From: [Flexibacter] sp. ATCC 35208
GTDB taxonomy: Bacteria > Bacteroidota > Bacteroidia > Chitinophagales > Chitinophagaceae
Length of the DNA stretch: 64,000 bases
NCBI RefSeq assembly: GCF_001975825.1
Contig: NZ_MTKN01000035.1
Coordinates: 1 to 64,000 of the forward strand
Direction: 5' to 3'
A program made the position numbers and the translations under genes. The notes beneath the pieces are model-generated. The model saw nothing but the letters and a program-made list of their open reading frames with translations. It did no database searches and was not told where the DNA came from. Below are positions 51,300 through 60,655 of this stretch, in pieces (the stretch's first letter is position 1; every line of letters begins with the position of its first letter).

Positions 51300-51767
51300 A
51301 TGACAGGTTTTCTGGGAGAATATGAAGCAACGCTTGACGCAAAAGGACGCTTTCTCCTTCCCGCTGGCTTTAAAAAGCAGCTGGCAGAAGGCGCCGGGGA
51401 ACAGTTTGTCATCAACCGAGGGTTTGAAAAATGTCTGTCCTTGTATCCCATGAACGAATGGCAACCAATTTTCGAAAAGATCAGTAAGCTGAACGATTTC
51501 GATCCGAAAGTAAGGGAATTCCGCCGCTACTTTCTAAACGGAGCCACCATTTGTGAACTGGATAGTGCAGGCAGATTATTGGTGCCAAAAAACCTGATGG
51601 CTTATGCATCGCTCGATAAAGAGATCGTGCTTTCAGCAGCCAGCAACAAGATTGAAATCTGGGATAAAACAAAATACCAGGAGTTCTTTGAAAATTTCTC
51701 ACCAGGAGCCTTCAGTGACCTTGCAATGCAGGTCATGGGAGGTGGAGATAACAATATTTCGATTTAA
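51300..51767 (+). CDS. mraZ: Division/cell wall cluster transcriptional repressor MraZ
   Basis: MraZ is an AbrB-fold DNA-binding protein that controls the dcw cluster from its own promoter. The 155-residue protein has two copies of the fold: FLGEYEATLDAKGRFLLP near residue 3 and a second one with ICELDSAGRLLVPKNL near residue 82, each with the DxxGR motif. I place the start at ATG 51300, where the family N-terminus begins; a GTG frame to 51261 would put the operator inside the gene. It leads the dcw operon; rsmH follows 8 nt later. Confidence 0.93.
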   Translation: MTGFLGEYEATLDAKGRFLLPAGFKKQLAEGAGEQFVINRGFEKCLSLYPMNEWQPIFEKISKLNDFDPKVREFRRYFLNGATICELDSAGRLLVPKNLMAYASLDKEIVLSAASNKIEIWDKTKYQEFFENFSPGAFSDLAMQVMGGGDNNISI

Positions 51768-51775
51768 CAGCTATT

Positions 51776-52684
51776 ATGGGAGAAGCGTCACAATATCACC
51801 TACCCGTTCTGCTGAATGAAGTGGTCAGTCATCTGCAAATCAATCCCGAAGGGACTTACGTAGATGCCACTTTTGGAGGCGGCGGTCATTCCAGAGCCAT
51901 TCTGGAACAACTGAACGAAAACGGAAGGCTCATCGTGTTTGATCAGGACGAAGATGCTTATAATAACCGGATAGAAGACCCAAGGGTCACTTTTGTACAA
52001 CAAAACTTCAGACACCTGCAAAGGTTCCTTAAACTGTACAAAGTTCCTCCGGTTGACGGCCTCCTCGCAGATCTGGGCGTTTCATCATGGCAGTTCGATA
52101 CAGCAGAAAGAGGATTTAGTATCCGGTTCGACGGAGATCTGGATATGCGCATGGACAAAAGAACAACCCTCACAGCAGCAGCGCTGCTACAATCCTACTC
52201 AGAAAAGGAATTACACCTCCTGTTCCAGAACTACGGAGAAGTAACCAACGCACGCACACTGGCTAAAACAATAGTCACAGAGCGAAAAGCCCGCCCAATG
52301 AGGACTATTAACGAGTTCAAATCCGTTATTCAGCCAATCGTAAAAGGCAATCCGCAGAAATACCTCGCACAGGTATTCCAGGCACTCAGGATCGCCGTCA
52401 ACGACGAACTGGGCGCCCTGAAAGATTTGCTCACACAAGCAACGGAAGTATTAAAACCGGGCGGTAAACTGGCTATCATAACTTTCCATTCACTGGAAGA
52501 CAGACTGGTGAAGAACTTTATGAAAACAGGACAATTTGAGGTGCAGGACGATCCATTTTCTTTTACTACACCCCCCAAATTGTACCGGTTAGATACAAAA
52601 AAACCAGTCACCGCTGGCCCCGAAGAACTAAAACGTAATTCCCGGTCCCGCAGCGCAAAACTAAGGGTAGCCGAAAAGTTATAA
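51776..52684 (+). CDS. rsmH: 16S rRNA (cytosine(1402)-N(4))-methyltransferase RsmH
   Basis: RsmH (MraW) methylates C1402 in the decoding centre of 16S rRNA. The 302-residue protein has the SAM-binding motif YVDATFGGGGHSRAIL near residue 27, the GLLADLGVSSWQFD stretch near residue 95, which is typical for the family, and the C-terminal ITFHSLEDRLVKNF. It comes directly after mraZ, as in most bacteria. A 150-nt gap separates it from ftsL. Confidence 0.95.
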   Translation: MGEASQYHLPVLLNEVVSHLQINPEGTYVDATFGGGGHSRAILEQLNENGRLIVFDQDEDAYNNRIEDPRVTFVQQNFRHLQRFLKLYKVPPVDGLLADLGVSSWQFDTAERGFSIRFDGDLDMRMDKRTTLTAAALLQSYSEKELHLLFQNYGEVTNARTLAKTIVTERKARPMRTINEFKSVIQPIVKGNPQKYLAQVFQALRIAVNDELGALKDLLTQATEVLKPGGKLAIITFHSLEDRLVKNFMKTGQFEVQDDPFSFTTPPKLYRLDTKKPVTAGPEELKRNSRSRSAKLRVAEKL

Positions 52685-52718
52685 CAGATCCGGACTGACG
52701 AGCATTTAAAAGGGTACA

Positions 52719-52750
52719 ACTAGAAATTTAGAAAACTAGAAAACTAGAAA
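52719..52750. repeat. Four-unit 8-bp tandem repeat in the rsmH-ftsL gap
   Basis: ACTAGAAA, TTTAGAAA, ACTAGAAA, ACTAGAAA follow each other without spacing. Further on, TCACGTTGA occurs twice (52768-52776 and 52807-52815). The rest of the 52685-52833 gap shows no gene or hairpin with a T-run. Confidence 0.7.
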
Positions 52751-52833
52751 AAGCGTCAATCCCCCAATCACGTTGATCATGTGCGAAGGATGTTATACCA
52801 TATCATTCACGTTGACTAATAAAACCGAGCTGT

Positions 52834-53184
52834 TTGGAACAGGAAGAACATATACCAGTCGCAGAATTACCGGATGAACCGGAACAGAAAAGAGAATGGC
52901 GCCTGCGTATCAATTACGCAGCCATCACGCAAAATATGCCCTTTATACTGTTCCTTTCCGCACTCGCACTGATCTATATCGCTAATAGTCACCTGGCTGA
53001 AAAAAAAATCCGCCAGATCAACAAACTGGGACGTGAGATCAAAGAGCTGAAATGGGAATACCTCAATGTGAAAAGTGAATTGATGTTCCGTAGCAAAATG
53101 AGTGAAGTCAGCAAATCAGTGGAACCATGGGGCCTCAAGCCGCTAAGTTCCCCACCCCAAAAAATCGTACTGAAGAAACAGTAA
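52834..53184 (+). CDS. ftsL: Cell division protein FtsL-like
   Basis: A 116-residue bitopic protein: an acidic cytoplasmic head (1-33), one membrane helix (about 34-50, PFILFLSALALIYIANS) and a periplasmic coiled coil (about 52-95). This is the layout of FtsL, which bridges FtsQ/FtsB and the FtsWI synthase; the sequence itself is poorly conserved in all bacteria, so position between rsmH and ftsI carries much of the call. The start is TTG at 52834, as an in-frame stop at 52813 leaves no ATG or GTG. Confidence 0.82.
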   Translation: MEQEEHIPVAELPDEPEQKREWRLRINYAAITQNMPFILFLSALALIYIANSHLAEKKIRQINKLGREIKELKWEYLNVKSELMFRSKMSEVSKSVEPWGLKPLSSPPQKIVLKKQ

Positions 53185-53199
53185 TAATCATATCAGACT

Positions 53200-55305
53200 G
53201 TGGAAGTAAAGAAAGACATATTGTGGAGAGTGTATCTGTGCTTTATCGGCATGGTGCTGTTTGGTGTGGCTATAATTATAAAGGTGTTCTTTCTCCAGAA
53301 CGTTGAAGGAAATTACTGGCGCAGCATGGCAGACAGCCTGCACACCCGCTACGTAACCCTCGACGCAGACCGGGGTACCATCTACTCCGAAGAAGGCAGG
53401 ATGTTATCAACATCCATCCCCTACTTCGATGTAAGAGTCGATTTCGCAGCAGATGGGCTCACCGATAAAAATGGAAAGATCTTCAAGGACAATGTTGACT
53501 CATTGTCCATTTGTCTTTCAAAGACTTTTCAGGACCACACCCCGCTGGAGTATAAAAATATCCTCCGCGAAGGCTATAAAAACAAAGACAGATACTTTCT
53601 CCTGAAAAGAGATATCTCGTTTACCCAGTATCAGCTCGTCCGACAATTTCCCATGTTCAGACTAGGGAAAAATAAAGGAGGCCTGATCGCGGAAACAAAA
53701 AACAAACGCATTAACCCCTTCAAACTACTGGCTAACAGAACCATCGGTTTGAGCAGGCAAAATGCACAGAACGTAGGTCTCGAAAGGACCTACGATAACT
53801 ATTTAAGCGGTACCACCGGTAAAAGACTGATGCGCCGCATCGCTGGCGGTACTTTCGTCCCCGTCGAAGGTTATGATATTGAACCCGAAAACGGGCACGA
53901 TGTGATCACCACCATCGACGTAAACATGCAGGATATCGTTGAAACCGCCCTCATGAACATGATGGTCGCCAACGAAGCAGATAACGGTACCTGCATCCTG
54001 ATGGAAGTGAAAACCGGCAAGATCAAAGCAATCGCCAACCTGGGCAGACAACCAGATGGCAGCTATTTCGAGGATATGAACTATGCCCTCAGAGCAACAG
54101 AGCCCGGCTCTACGTTCAAACTGGCTACCGTCATCTCCGTACTCGACGACAAATACGCCACCATGAACAACATGGTGAACCTGCAGGAAGGTAAGTGGCA
54201 GATTGGACGCAGAACCGTATTTGACTCCGAACCACACCCAGGCCAGACAAACGTAACTATTAAACATGCGTTCGAACTGAGCTCTAATGTGGGAATGGCA
54301 AAACTGGCCTATCAGTTCTATAATAAAAAACCAAACGACTTCGTCTGGCACCTGAGAAAACTCAAGCTCGACAAGCCAACCGGTATAGACCTCGTAGGTG
54401 AAGACCAACCGGTCATCAAAACCACCGCCAGCAGAACATGGAGCGCTACCAGCCTTCCATGGATGGCTTTCGGTTACGAAGTATTAATAAGCCCGTTGCA
54501 AACCTGCATGCTCTACAACGCAGTAGCTAACAACGGTAAAATGATGAAACCTTACCTGGTGAACTCCATTAATGAATATGGTAAATCAGTTAAGACCTTC
54601 GAACCTGAAATCGTAATGGATAGCATCTGCTCTTCCAATACACTGGCACAGGTAAAAGCAATGTTGGAAGGAGTCGTAATGAATGGAACGGCCAGATCAT
54701 TGTGGTCACCATATTACAGCTTTGCCGGTAAAACCGGTACCGCCCTGGTAGCGAATGCTAACCGGGGTTATGCCGATAAAATATACCAGTCCTCTTTCGC
54801 AGGATATTTTCCTGCCAAAGACCCGCAGTTCACCTGTGTTGTGGTTATCAAAAACAAACCACATGCAGCTAAGTTCTACGGCGCCTCTGTAGCAGGACCC
54901 GTTTTTCGCGAAGTTGCAGACAAACTGTATGCGATCGCTGTTGAAAAACAACAACCTATGCGTGCTAACCTGATGCTGGATACATTGCTGGCATTCAAAA
55001 ACAGTAAAGCCCGTGATTGGAAAGAAATCACTACTGCACTGGATCTGCCCGTTGAAGGCGATGTGAATAACAACAATTGGGTAAGCGCAAAGGTGACTGA
55101 CAAAAAGGTAAACTTTGCACAGGTAACGCAGGCAAAAGGTAGTGTACCCAATGTAACAGGAATGGGATTAAAGGATGCTTTGTACCTCCTCGAGAATGCC
55201 GGTTTACGTGTGGTGGTAAGAGGTGCTGGTAAAGTCACCAACCAATCCATTCCAGGTGGTACACAATTAGAAAAAAATCAAACGATAGTCATAGAACTGA
55301 GTTAA
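53200..55305 (+). CDS. ftsI: Septal peptidoglycan transpeptidase FtsI/PBP2-like with PASTA domain
   Basis: A class B penicillin-binding protein that crosslinks septal wall together with FtsW. The 701-residue protein has a membrane helix near residue 10-30, the PBP dimerisation region (about 45-200), the transpeptidase domain with Ser of STFK near residue 304, SSN near residue 361 and KTG near residue 511, and one C-terminal PASTA domain (about 648-701, GSVPNVTGMGLKDAL). The PASTA tail makes it SpoVD-like, common in Bacteroidota. Start GTG 53200. Its TAA overlaps the ATG of murE by one base (TAATG). Confidence 0.93.
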   Translation: MEVKKDILWRVYLCFIGMVLFGVAIIIKVFFLQNVEGNYWRSMADSLHTRYVTLDADRGTIYSEEGRMLSTSIPYFDVRVDFAADGLTDKNGKIFKDNVDSLSICLSKTFQDHTPLEYKNILREGYKNKDRYFLLKRDISFTQYQLVRQFPMFRLGKNKGGLIAETKNKRINPFKLLANRTIGLSRQNAQNVGLERTYDNYLSGTTGKRLMRRIAGGTFVPVEGYDIEPENGHDVITTIDVNMQDIVETALMNMMVANEADNGTCILMEVKTGKIKAIANLGRQPDGSYFEDMNYALRATEPGSTFKLATVISVLDDKYATMNNMVNLQEGKWQIGRRTVFDSEPHPGQTNVTIKHAFELSSNVGMAKLAYQFYNKKPNDFVWHLRKLKLDKPTGIDLVGEDQPVIKTTASRTWSATSLPWMAFGYEVLISPLQTCMLYNAVANNGKMMKPYLVNSINEYGKSVKTFEPEIVMDSICSSNTLAQVKAMLEGVVMNGTARSLWSPYYSFAGKTGTALVANANRGYADKIYQSSFAGYFPAKDPQFTCVVVIKNKPHAAKFYGASVAGPVFREVADKLYAIAVEKQQPMRANLMLDTLLAFKNSKARDWKEITTALDLPVEGDVNNNNWVSAKVTDKKVNFAQVTQAKGSVPNVTGMGLKDALYLLENAGLRVVVRGAGKVTNQSIPGGTQLEKNQTIVIELS

Positions 55306-56771
55306 TGAAAACATTGCGTGACATATTATATAATGTAAACATCGTGGCTGTAAAAGGGTCAACCGATACCGCCGTGAATGCACTGAACATCGACTCCAGA
55401 GCCATCAGGCCTGGAGATGCTTTCATTGCAATCAGAGGTGTACATGCTGATGGTCACCTCTTCATTGACAAAGCTGTACAACAGGGTGCCGCTGTCGTGA
55501 TCTGTGAAGACCTGCCTGCACAAACTGCCGACAACGTAGTCTATGTTCAGGTTAACAGCAGCGCTACCGCCGCTGGTGTAATAGCAGGTAACTTCTACGA
55601 CAACCCATCTCACAAGGTGCAACTCGTAGGCGTAACCGGTACCAATGGTAAAACGACCATCGCTACCCTCCTGTTCAAACTATTCAGTGCGCTCGGCTAC
55701 CATTGCGGAATGCTCTCCACCGTACAGAACCAGATCGGTGACAGGATCGTTCCCTCTACCCATACCACCCCGGATCCCATTCACCTGAATGCACTCCTGG
55801 CAGATATGGTCACTGATGGTTGTGACTACGTGTTCATGGAAGTAAGCTCTCACGCTATTCACCAACAAAGAATAGCAGGGCTGAAATTTGCCGGAGGCAT
55901 CTTCAGCAATATCACCCACGATCACCTGGACTATCACAAAACCTTCGACGAATACATCAGGGTAAAGAAATCCTGGTTCGATGGTTTGCCAGCTACAGCA
56001 TTCGCCCTCACTAACCTCGACGACAAAAGAGGCAATGTGATGCTGCAGAACACCAAAGCGAAAAAACAAACTTATAGCCTGCGCACCGTTGCAGACTTTA
56101 AGGGAAAAATATTGGAGAATAACCTCACTGGCCTGATCATGATGATCAATGAGACAGAAGTACACTTCCGCCTCATCGGTGAGTTCAATGCATATAACCT
56201 GCTGGCCGTATACGGAGCCGCTACCCTGCTCGGTCAGGACAAAGCCCGCGTATTACAGGCACTCAGTGATTTGTCAGGTGCTGAAGGACGTTTCGATTAC
56301 ATCGTGTCTCCCAATCAGCGCATCATCGGTATCGTGGATTATGCACATACCCCCGATGCTTTGCTCAATGTGCTGGCGACTATCAAAAACCTGCGCAAAG
56401 GCAACGAACAAGTCATTACAGTAGTAGGTTGCGGCGGCGACCGTGACACAGCAAAACGCCCTGTGATGGCCGAAGTAGCAGTAGAACGCAGTGATAGAGT
56501 GATCCTTACCTCCGATAATCCCCGTTCAGAAGATCCGAACGAAATTATCAGACAAATGGAAGCCGGTGTACCCGTAAATCTTAAAAAGAAAGTACTGTCT
56601 ATCACCGACCGTAAAGAAGCGATCAAAACAGCTATCAGCCTCGCAAATCCTGAAGACATCATTCTCATAGCTGGTAAAGGCCATGAGAAATACCAGGAAA
56701 TACAAGGCGTGAAACATCCTTTTGACGACAAACAGGTGCTGGATGAGATGATGCGGTTGATGGAGAAATAA
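55305..56771 (+). CDS. murE: UDP-MurNAc-L-Ala-D-Glu--meso-diaminopimelate ligase
   Basis: MurE adds the third residue of the peptide stem. The 488-residue protein has the N-terminal Rossmann part, the ATP loop GVTGTNGKTT near residue 108, and the C-terminal domain with DNPRSEDP near residue 404, whose DNPR motif is the known marker for meso-diaminopimelate specificity. So this wall is of the mDAP type. It is translationally coupled to ftsI. murF, which in many bacteria follows, is not in the cluster, which is usual in this phylum. Confidence 0.96.
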   Translation: MKTLRDILYNVNIVAVKGSTDTAVNALNIDSRAIRPGDAFIAIRGVHADGHLFIDKAVQQGAAVVICEDLPAQTADNVVYVQVNSSATAAGVIAGNFYDNPSHKVQLVGVTGTNGKTTIATLLFKLFSALGYHCGMLSTVQNQIGDRIVPSTHTTPDPIHLNALLADMVTDGCDYVFMEVSSHAIHQQRIAGLKFAGGIFSNITHDHLDYHKTFDEYIRVKKSWFDGLPATAFALTNLDDKRGNVMLQNTKAKKQTYSLRTVADFKGKILENNLTGLIMMINETEVHFRLIGEFNAYNLLAVYGAATLLGQDKARVLQALSDLSGAEGRFDYIVSPNQRIIGIVDYAHTPDALLNVLATIKNLRKGNEQVITVVGCGGDRDTAKRPVMAEVAVERSDRVILTSDNPRSEDPNEIIRQMEAGVPVNLKKKVLSITDRKEAIKTAISLANPEDIILIAGKGHEKYQEIQGVKHPFDDKQVLDEMMRLMEK

Positions 56772-56815
56772 CAACTAACAAACAACTAACTAACAAATAA
56801 CTACTAACTAACAGT

Positions 56816-58063
56816 ATGCTTTATTACTTATTCAATTATTTGAAAACGTTAAATTTCAGCGGTAGCGGGATGTTTCAATTCATCACGTTCCGTGTGACAA
56901 TGGCGTTACTGTTATCCCTGGTAATCTCTCTCTTGTTAGGTAAAAGTATTGTAAGATTCCTCCAGAAAAAACAGATCGGGGAAACCATCCGTGACCTCGG
57001 CCTGGCAGGTGAGAACAGTAAGAAAGGCACCCCTACCATGGGTGGTCTTATCATCCTGGCAGCTATCGTTATTCCTACCCTGCTGTTCGCACAGGTAAAA
57101 ACCGTTTACATCTGGCTCATGTTGCTCTGCACCGTTTGGCTGGGCCTGATCGGTTTCCTGGACGATTATATCAAGGTATTCAAAAAGAACAAAGAAGGTC
57201 TGGCCGGTAAGTTCAAGATCCTGGGCCAGGTTGGTTTAGGTATCATCATTGGCAGCACTTTGTATTTCAATGAAAACGTAGTGATCTCCCGCGAGATCAT
57301 TGGCGCGAAGAAACTCGCCCCCTACGAAAGAGTAGTGGCCAAATCGGAAAGAGTGACGAAAGAAGGACATCGCTTTGCGGATGTGAAGACGCCGATCACT
57401 TCTATCCCATTTGTAAAGAACCATGAATTCAACTATGCCAAACTGATCTCCTGGATCCCTGGGGCAGAGAAATATACTTACGTCCTCTATATCCTCATCG
57501 TGATCATCATCATAACGGCAGTGTCCAATGGTGCAAATCTCACAGATGGATTAGATGGCTTGGCCACGGGTGTATCTGCGGTCATAGGCGTTTGTCTCGG
57601 CATATTCGCCTATGTATCCGGTAACATTCAGTTCGCCGAATACCTGAATATCATGTACATCCCTAACCTGGGTGAACTGTCCATATTCATTGCTGCCTTT
57701 GTAGGTGCCTGTGTAGGTTTCCTCTGGTACAATGCTTATCCTGCACAGGTGTTCATGGGCGATACAGGTAGTCTGGCTTTGGGAGGCATCATCGCTTCCC
57801 TGGCTATCATTGTAAGAAAAGAATTATTGATACCAATTTTCTGTGGTGTATTCCTGGTAGAAAATCTGAGCGTAGTATTACAGGTCTCCTACTTTAAGTA
57901 TACCAAGAAAAAATATGGTGAAGGCAAGCGCATATTTCTGATGTCTCCACTTCACCACCATTACCAGAAGCTAGGTTACCACGAAAGTAAAATAGCAGTA
58001 AGGTTCTGGATCATAACAATCATGTGTGCAGTAGTTAGTATTGCAACATTAAAAATCAGATAA
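56816..58063 (+). CDS. mraY: Phospho-N-acetylmuramoyl-pentapeptide-transferase
   Basis: MraY makes lipid I by moving phospho-MurNAc-pentapeptide to undecaprenyl phosphate in the inner membrane. The 415-residue polytopic protein has GTPTMGGL near residue 65, FLDDYIKV near residue 117, NLTDGLDGLA near residue 240, the MGDTGSLALGG loop near residue 316 and the signature MSPLHHHYQKLG near residue 380. It is longer than E. coli MraY (360) because of an insertion around residues 150-205 that is typical for Bacteroidota. The 44-nt gap before it is a run of AACTAAC-like repeats with no secondary structure. Confidence 0.95.
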   Translation: MLYYLFNYLKTLNFSGSGMFQFITFRVTMALLLSLVISLLLGKSIVRFLQKKQIGETIRDLGLAGENSKKGTPTMGGLIILAAIVIPTLLFAQVKTVYIWLMLLCTVWLGLIGFLDDYIKVFKKNKEGLAGKFKILGQVGLGIIIGSTLYFNENVVISREIIGAKKLAPYERVVAKSERVTKEGHRFADVKTPITSIPFVKNHEFNYAKLISWIPGAEKYTYVLYILIVIIIITAVSNGANLTDGLDGLATGVSAVIGVCLGIFAYVSGNIQFAEYLNIMYIPNLGELSIFIAAFVGACVGFLWYNAYPAQVFMGDTGSLALGGIIASLAIIVRKELLIPIFCGVFLVENLSVVLQVSYFKYTKKKYGEGKRIFLMSPLHHHYQKLGYHESKIAVRFWIITIMCAVVSIATLKIR

Positions 58064-58068
58064 GCAAA

Positions 58069-59409
58069 ATGACAAAGAAACTCATCATACTCGGAGCCGG
58101 TGAAAGCGGAATTGGTGCAGCCCTGTTAGGCAAGCAACAGGGGTATGATGTATTCGTGTCAGATGGTGGAACCATCAAGGATATTTATAAACAGGAACTC
58201 GCTGTAAATTCTATTCCTTTCGAGGAAGGACAGCATTCCTGGGATGTGATTTTAGGTGCCGATGAAATTGTTAAGAGCCCTGGCATTCCTGAAAAAACGG
58301 AACTGATGAAAAAGATCCGTGCGAAGGGAGTATCAGTGATCTCTGAAATCGAGCTCGCTTACAGGTTTAGCAAAGACGCTAAAATTATCGCCATCACTGG
58401 TAGCAATGGAAAGAGCACTACTACAGCGCTCACCTTCCACATCTTTGAGACAGCTGGTCTCAACGCCGCTATGGTAGGTAATATTGGTCTGAGTTATGCC
58501 CGTGTAGTGGCTACCGCACCGGCTGATTATTACATCGTCGAAGTAAGTAGTTTTCAACTCGACGATATTGTGGAGTTCAAGCCCAACGTGGCCATTCTGC
58601 TGAATATCACACCAGATCATCTGGATAGATATGACTACAAAATGGAGAACTATGTGGCGTCAAAATTCCGCATAACGATGAATCAGGGACCGGAAGATTT
58701 CTTTGTGTATTGCAAAGACGATCAGGAGATTAACAATTATTTGAAGAAGCAAACTATTTATTCAACATCAATACCCTTTACTATCATGGAACCGTTAAAG
58801 CAAGGAGGATTTATGGTAAACGATCAGGTAAACATTCAGGTTAATGATGAACCAGTTATCGTATCAATGTATGATCTCGCGCTTAAGGGCAAGCACAACT
58901 TGTACAATTCCATGGCAGCGGGTATTGCTGGTAGGACCATGGAGATAAGGAAAGAAAAAATTCGGGAGAGCCTGACTTCGTTCAAGAGTCTGGAGCACCG
59001 TATGGAGTACGTTGCCACTGTGCGTGGAGTGGATTTCATCAATGATAGTAAAGCTACCAATGTAAACTCCCTGTGGTTTGCACTGGAGAGCATGGAAACC
59101 CCGGTAGTGCTGATTATGGGAGGTGTGGACAAAGGAAATGATTATAGCGCTATCAGGGACCTGGTAAAAGAAAAAGTAAAAGCAATTATCTGCCTGGGTA
59201 TAGACAATGCACCGATTCAGGATGCGTTATCAAAAGATACACCGGTAATGGTTGATACACGCAGTATGAAGGAAGCTGTGGAAGCAGCTTTTCAACATGC
59301 AGAAAAAGGTGATGTAGTTTTGCTTTCTCCGGCTTGTGCGAGCTTCGATCTGTTCAAGAACTACGAGGACAGAGGCAAGCAGTTCAAAGAAGCCGTGAGG
59401 GAACTATAA
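58069..59409 (+). CDS. murD: UDP-N-acetylmuramoyl-L-alanine--D-glutamate ligase
   Basis: MurD adds D-Glu to UDP-MurNAc-L-Ala. The 446-residue protein shows the start ILGAGESGIGAALLGK, the ATP loop ITGSNGKSTTT near residue 108, the NITPDHLDRYD motif near residue 180 and the ligase C-terminal HRMEYV, NDSKATN and LLSPACASFDLF motifs. It begins five nt after mraY, so the two are cotranslated. Normal family length. Confidence 0.96.
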   Translation: MTKKLIILGAGESGIGAALLGKQQGYDVFVSDGGTIKDIYKQELAVNSIPFEEGQHSWDVILGADEIVKSPGIPEKTELMKKIRAKGVSVISEIELAYRFSKDAKIIAITGSNGKSTTTALTFHIFETAGLNAAMVGNIGLSYARVVATAPADYYIVEVSSFQLDDIVEFKPNVAILLNITPDHLDRYDYKMENYVASKFRITMNQGPEDFFVYCKDDQEINNYLKKQTIYSTSIPFTIMEPLKQGGFMVNDQVNIQVNDEPVIVSMYDLALKGKHNLYNSMAAGIAGRTMEIRKEKIRESLTSFKSLEHRMEYVATVRGVDFINDSKATNVNSLWFALESMETPVVLIMGGVDKGNDYSAIRDLVKEKVKAIICLGIDNAPIQDALSKDTPVMVDTRSMKEAVEAAFQHAEKGDVVLLSPACASFDLFKNYEDRGKQFKEAVREL

Positions 59410-59444
59410 TAAATCCGGGATATTCCGGAAACCAAAAAAGTTAA

Positions 59445-60647
59445 ATGGACGGTATACTTCATAGGACAAAGGGTGACAAAGTGATTTGGACGATCGTGAT
59501 CTTCCTCTCACTAGTGAGTCTGCTGGCGGTTTACAGCGCCACAGGTTCGCTTGCCTATCGCCTTCAGGGCGGTCATACGGAGTATTATCTCTTCAAACAA
59601 CTGAGTGTATTAGTAATGGGATTGCTGATCATCTACTTTGCACACAGAGTGAATTATACCATTTACTCCCGTGTGGCACAGATAGGTTTTCTGCTCTCTA
59701 TCCCTTTACTGATCTATACGCTGGCATTTGGTAGTCATATTAATGATGCAAGTCGCTGGATTAGACTGCCCGTTATTAATCTGACATTTCAGACTTCTGA
59801 CGTAGCTAAGCTGGCCATATTCATGTATGTGAGCAGACAGCTTTCTAAAAGGCAGGGTAACATCACCGATTTTAAGAGAGGCTTCCTGCCGATCATTATT
59901 CCGGTGGGTATCATCTGTATACTGATCATGCCTGCAAACATGTCGACCGCATTGTTGCTGGGCGCCAGTTGTATGATCCTCTGTTTTATTGGCCGGGTAC
60001 CTATCAGGTATCTGGTTGCCATGGTAGGTGCAGGTCTGGTGGCGATTGTACTGATGTTTGCAGTGGCAGCACTGACTGGAAAAAAGATGCGTACCGAAAC
60101 ATGGAAGAAGAGAATTGAACATTTCACTTCAGGTGATGATGATAAATCTGATTTACCATATCAGGTACAACAGGCAAACATTGCTATTGCAGGTGGTGGT
60201 GTGTTAGGCAAAGGTCCTGGAAACAGTACCCAGCGAAACTTCCTCCCACATGCTTATAGCGACTACATATATGCTACAATTATCGAGGAGTATGGTATCT
60301 TTGGCGCCTTTTTGATATTGATGGCCTACATGTTGCTATTATTAAGAAGTATCAGCTTGTTTAGAAAATGTCCCTATGCATTCGGCGCTTTCCTGGCAGT
60401 TGGTCTCAGCATCACATTAGTCATACAGGCACTGACAAATATGGCAGTGAATGTAGGGCTCTTTCCCGTAACAGGGGTCACGCTACCGCTGGTAAGTATG
60501 GGTGGATCCTCCGTGATCTTTACAAGTCTGGCTATAGGGATCATACTGAGTGTGTCTAGAAATGTGGAAGAACTGGAAGGTAAAAGAATAGAACAGGAAA
60601 GGATTGCAAAGGTAGTAGCTCAGCAAGCCGAAATAGAAGAATTTTAA
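59445..60647 (+). CDS. ftsW: Lipid II polymerase FtsW (SEDS family)
   Basis: FtsW polymerises lipid II at the division septum with its partner FtsI. The 400-residue protein has about ten membrane helices, with YSATGSLAYR near residue 25, DASRWIRLP near residue 100, QANIAIAGGGVLGKGPGNS near residue 245, the DYIYATIIEEYG segment with a conserved Asp near residue 270, and a TLPLVSMGGSS-type motif near residue 345. In this cluster context FtsW is more likely than RodA. It starts 35 nt after murD. Confidence 0.94.
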   Translation: MDGILHRTKGDKVIWTIVIFLSLVSLLAVYSATGSLAYRLQGGHTEYYLFKQLSVLVMGLLIIYFAHRVNYTIYSRVAQIGFLLSIPLLIYTLAFGSHINDASRWIRLPVINLTFQTSDVAKLAIFMYVSRQLSKRQGNITDFKRGFLPIIIPVGIICILIMPANMSTALLLGASCMILCFIGRVPIRYLVAMVGAGLVAIVLMFAVAALTGKKMRTETWKKRIEHFTSGDDDKSDLPYQVQQANIAIAGGGVLGKGPGNSTQRNFLPHAYSDYIYATIIEEYGIFGAFLILMAYMLLLLRSISLFRKCPYAFGAFLAVGLSITLVIQALTNMAVNVGLFPVTGVTLPLVSMGGSSVIFTSLAIGIILSVSRNVEELEGKRIEQERIAKVVAQQAEIEEF

Positions 60648-60655
60648 AAACTAAC

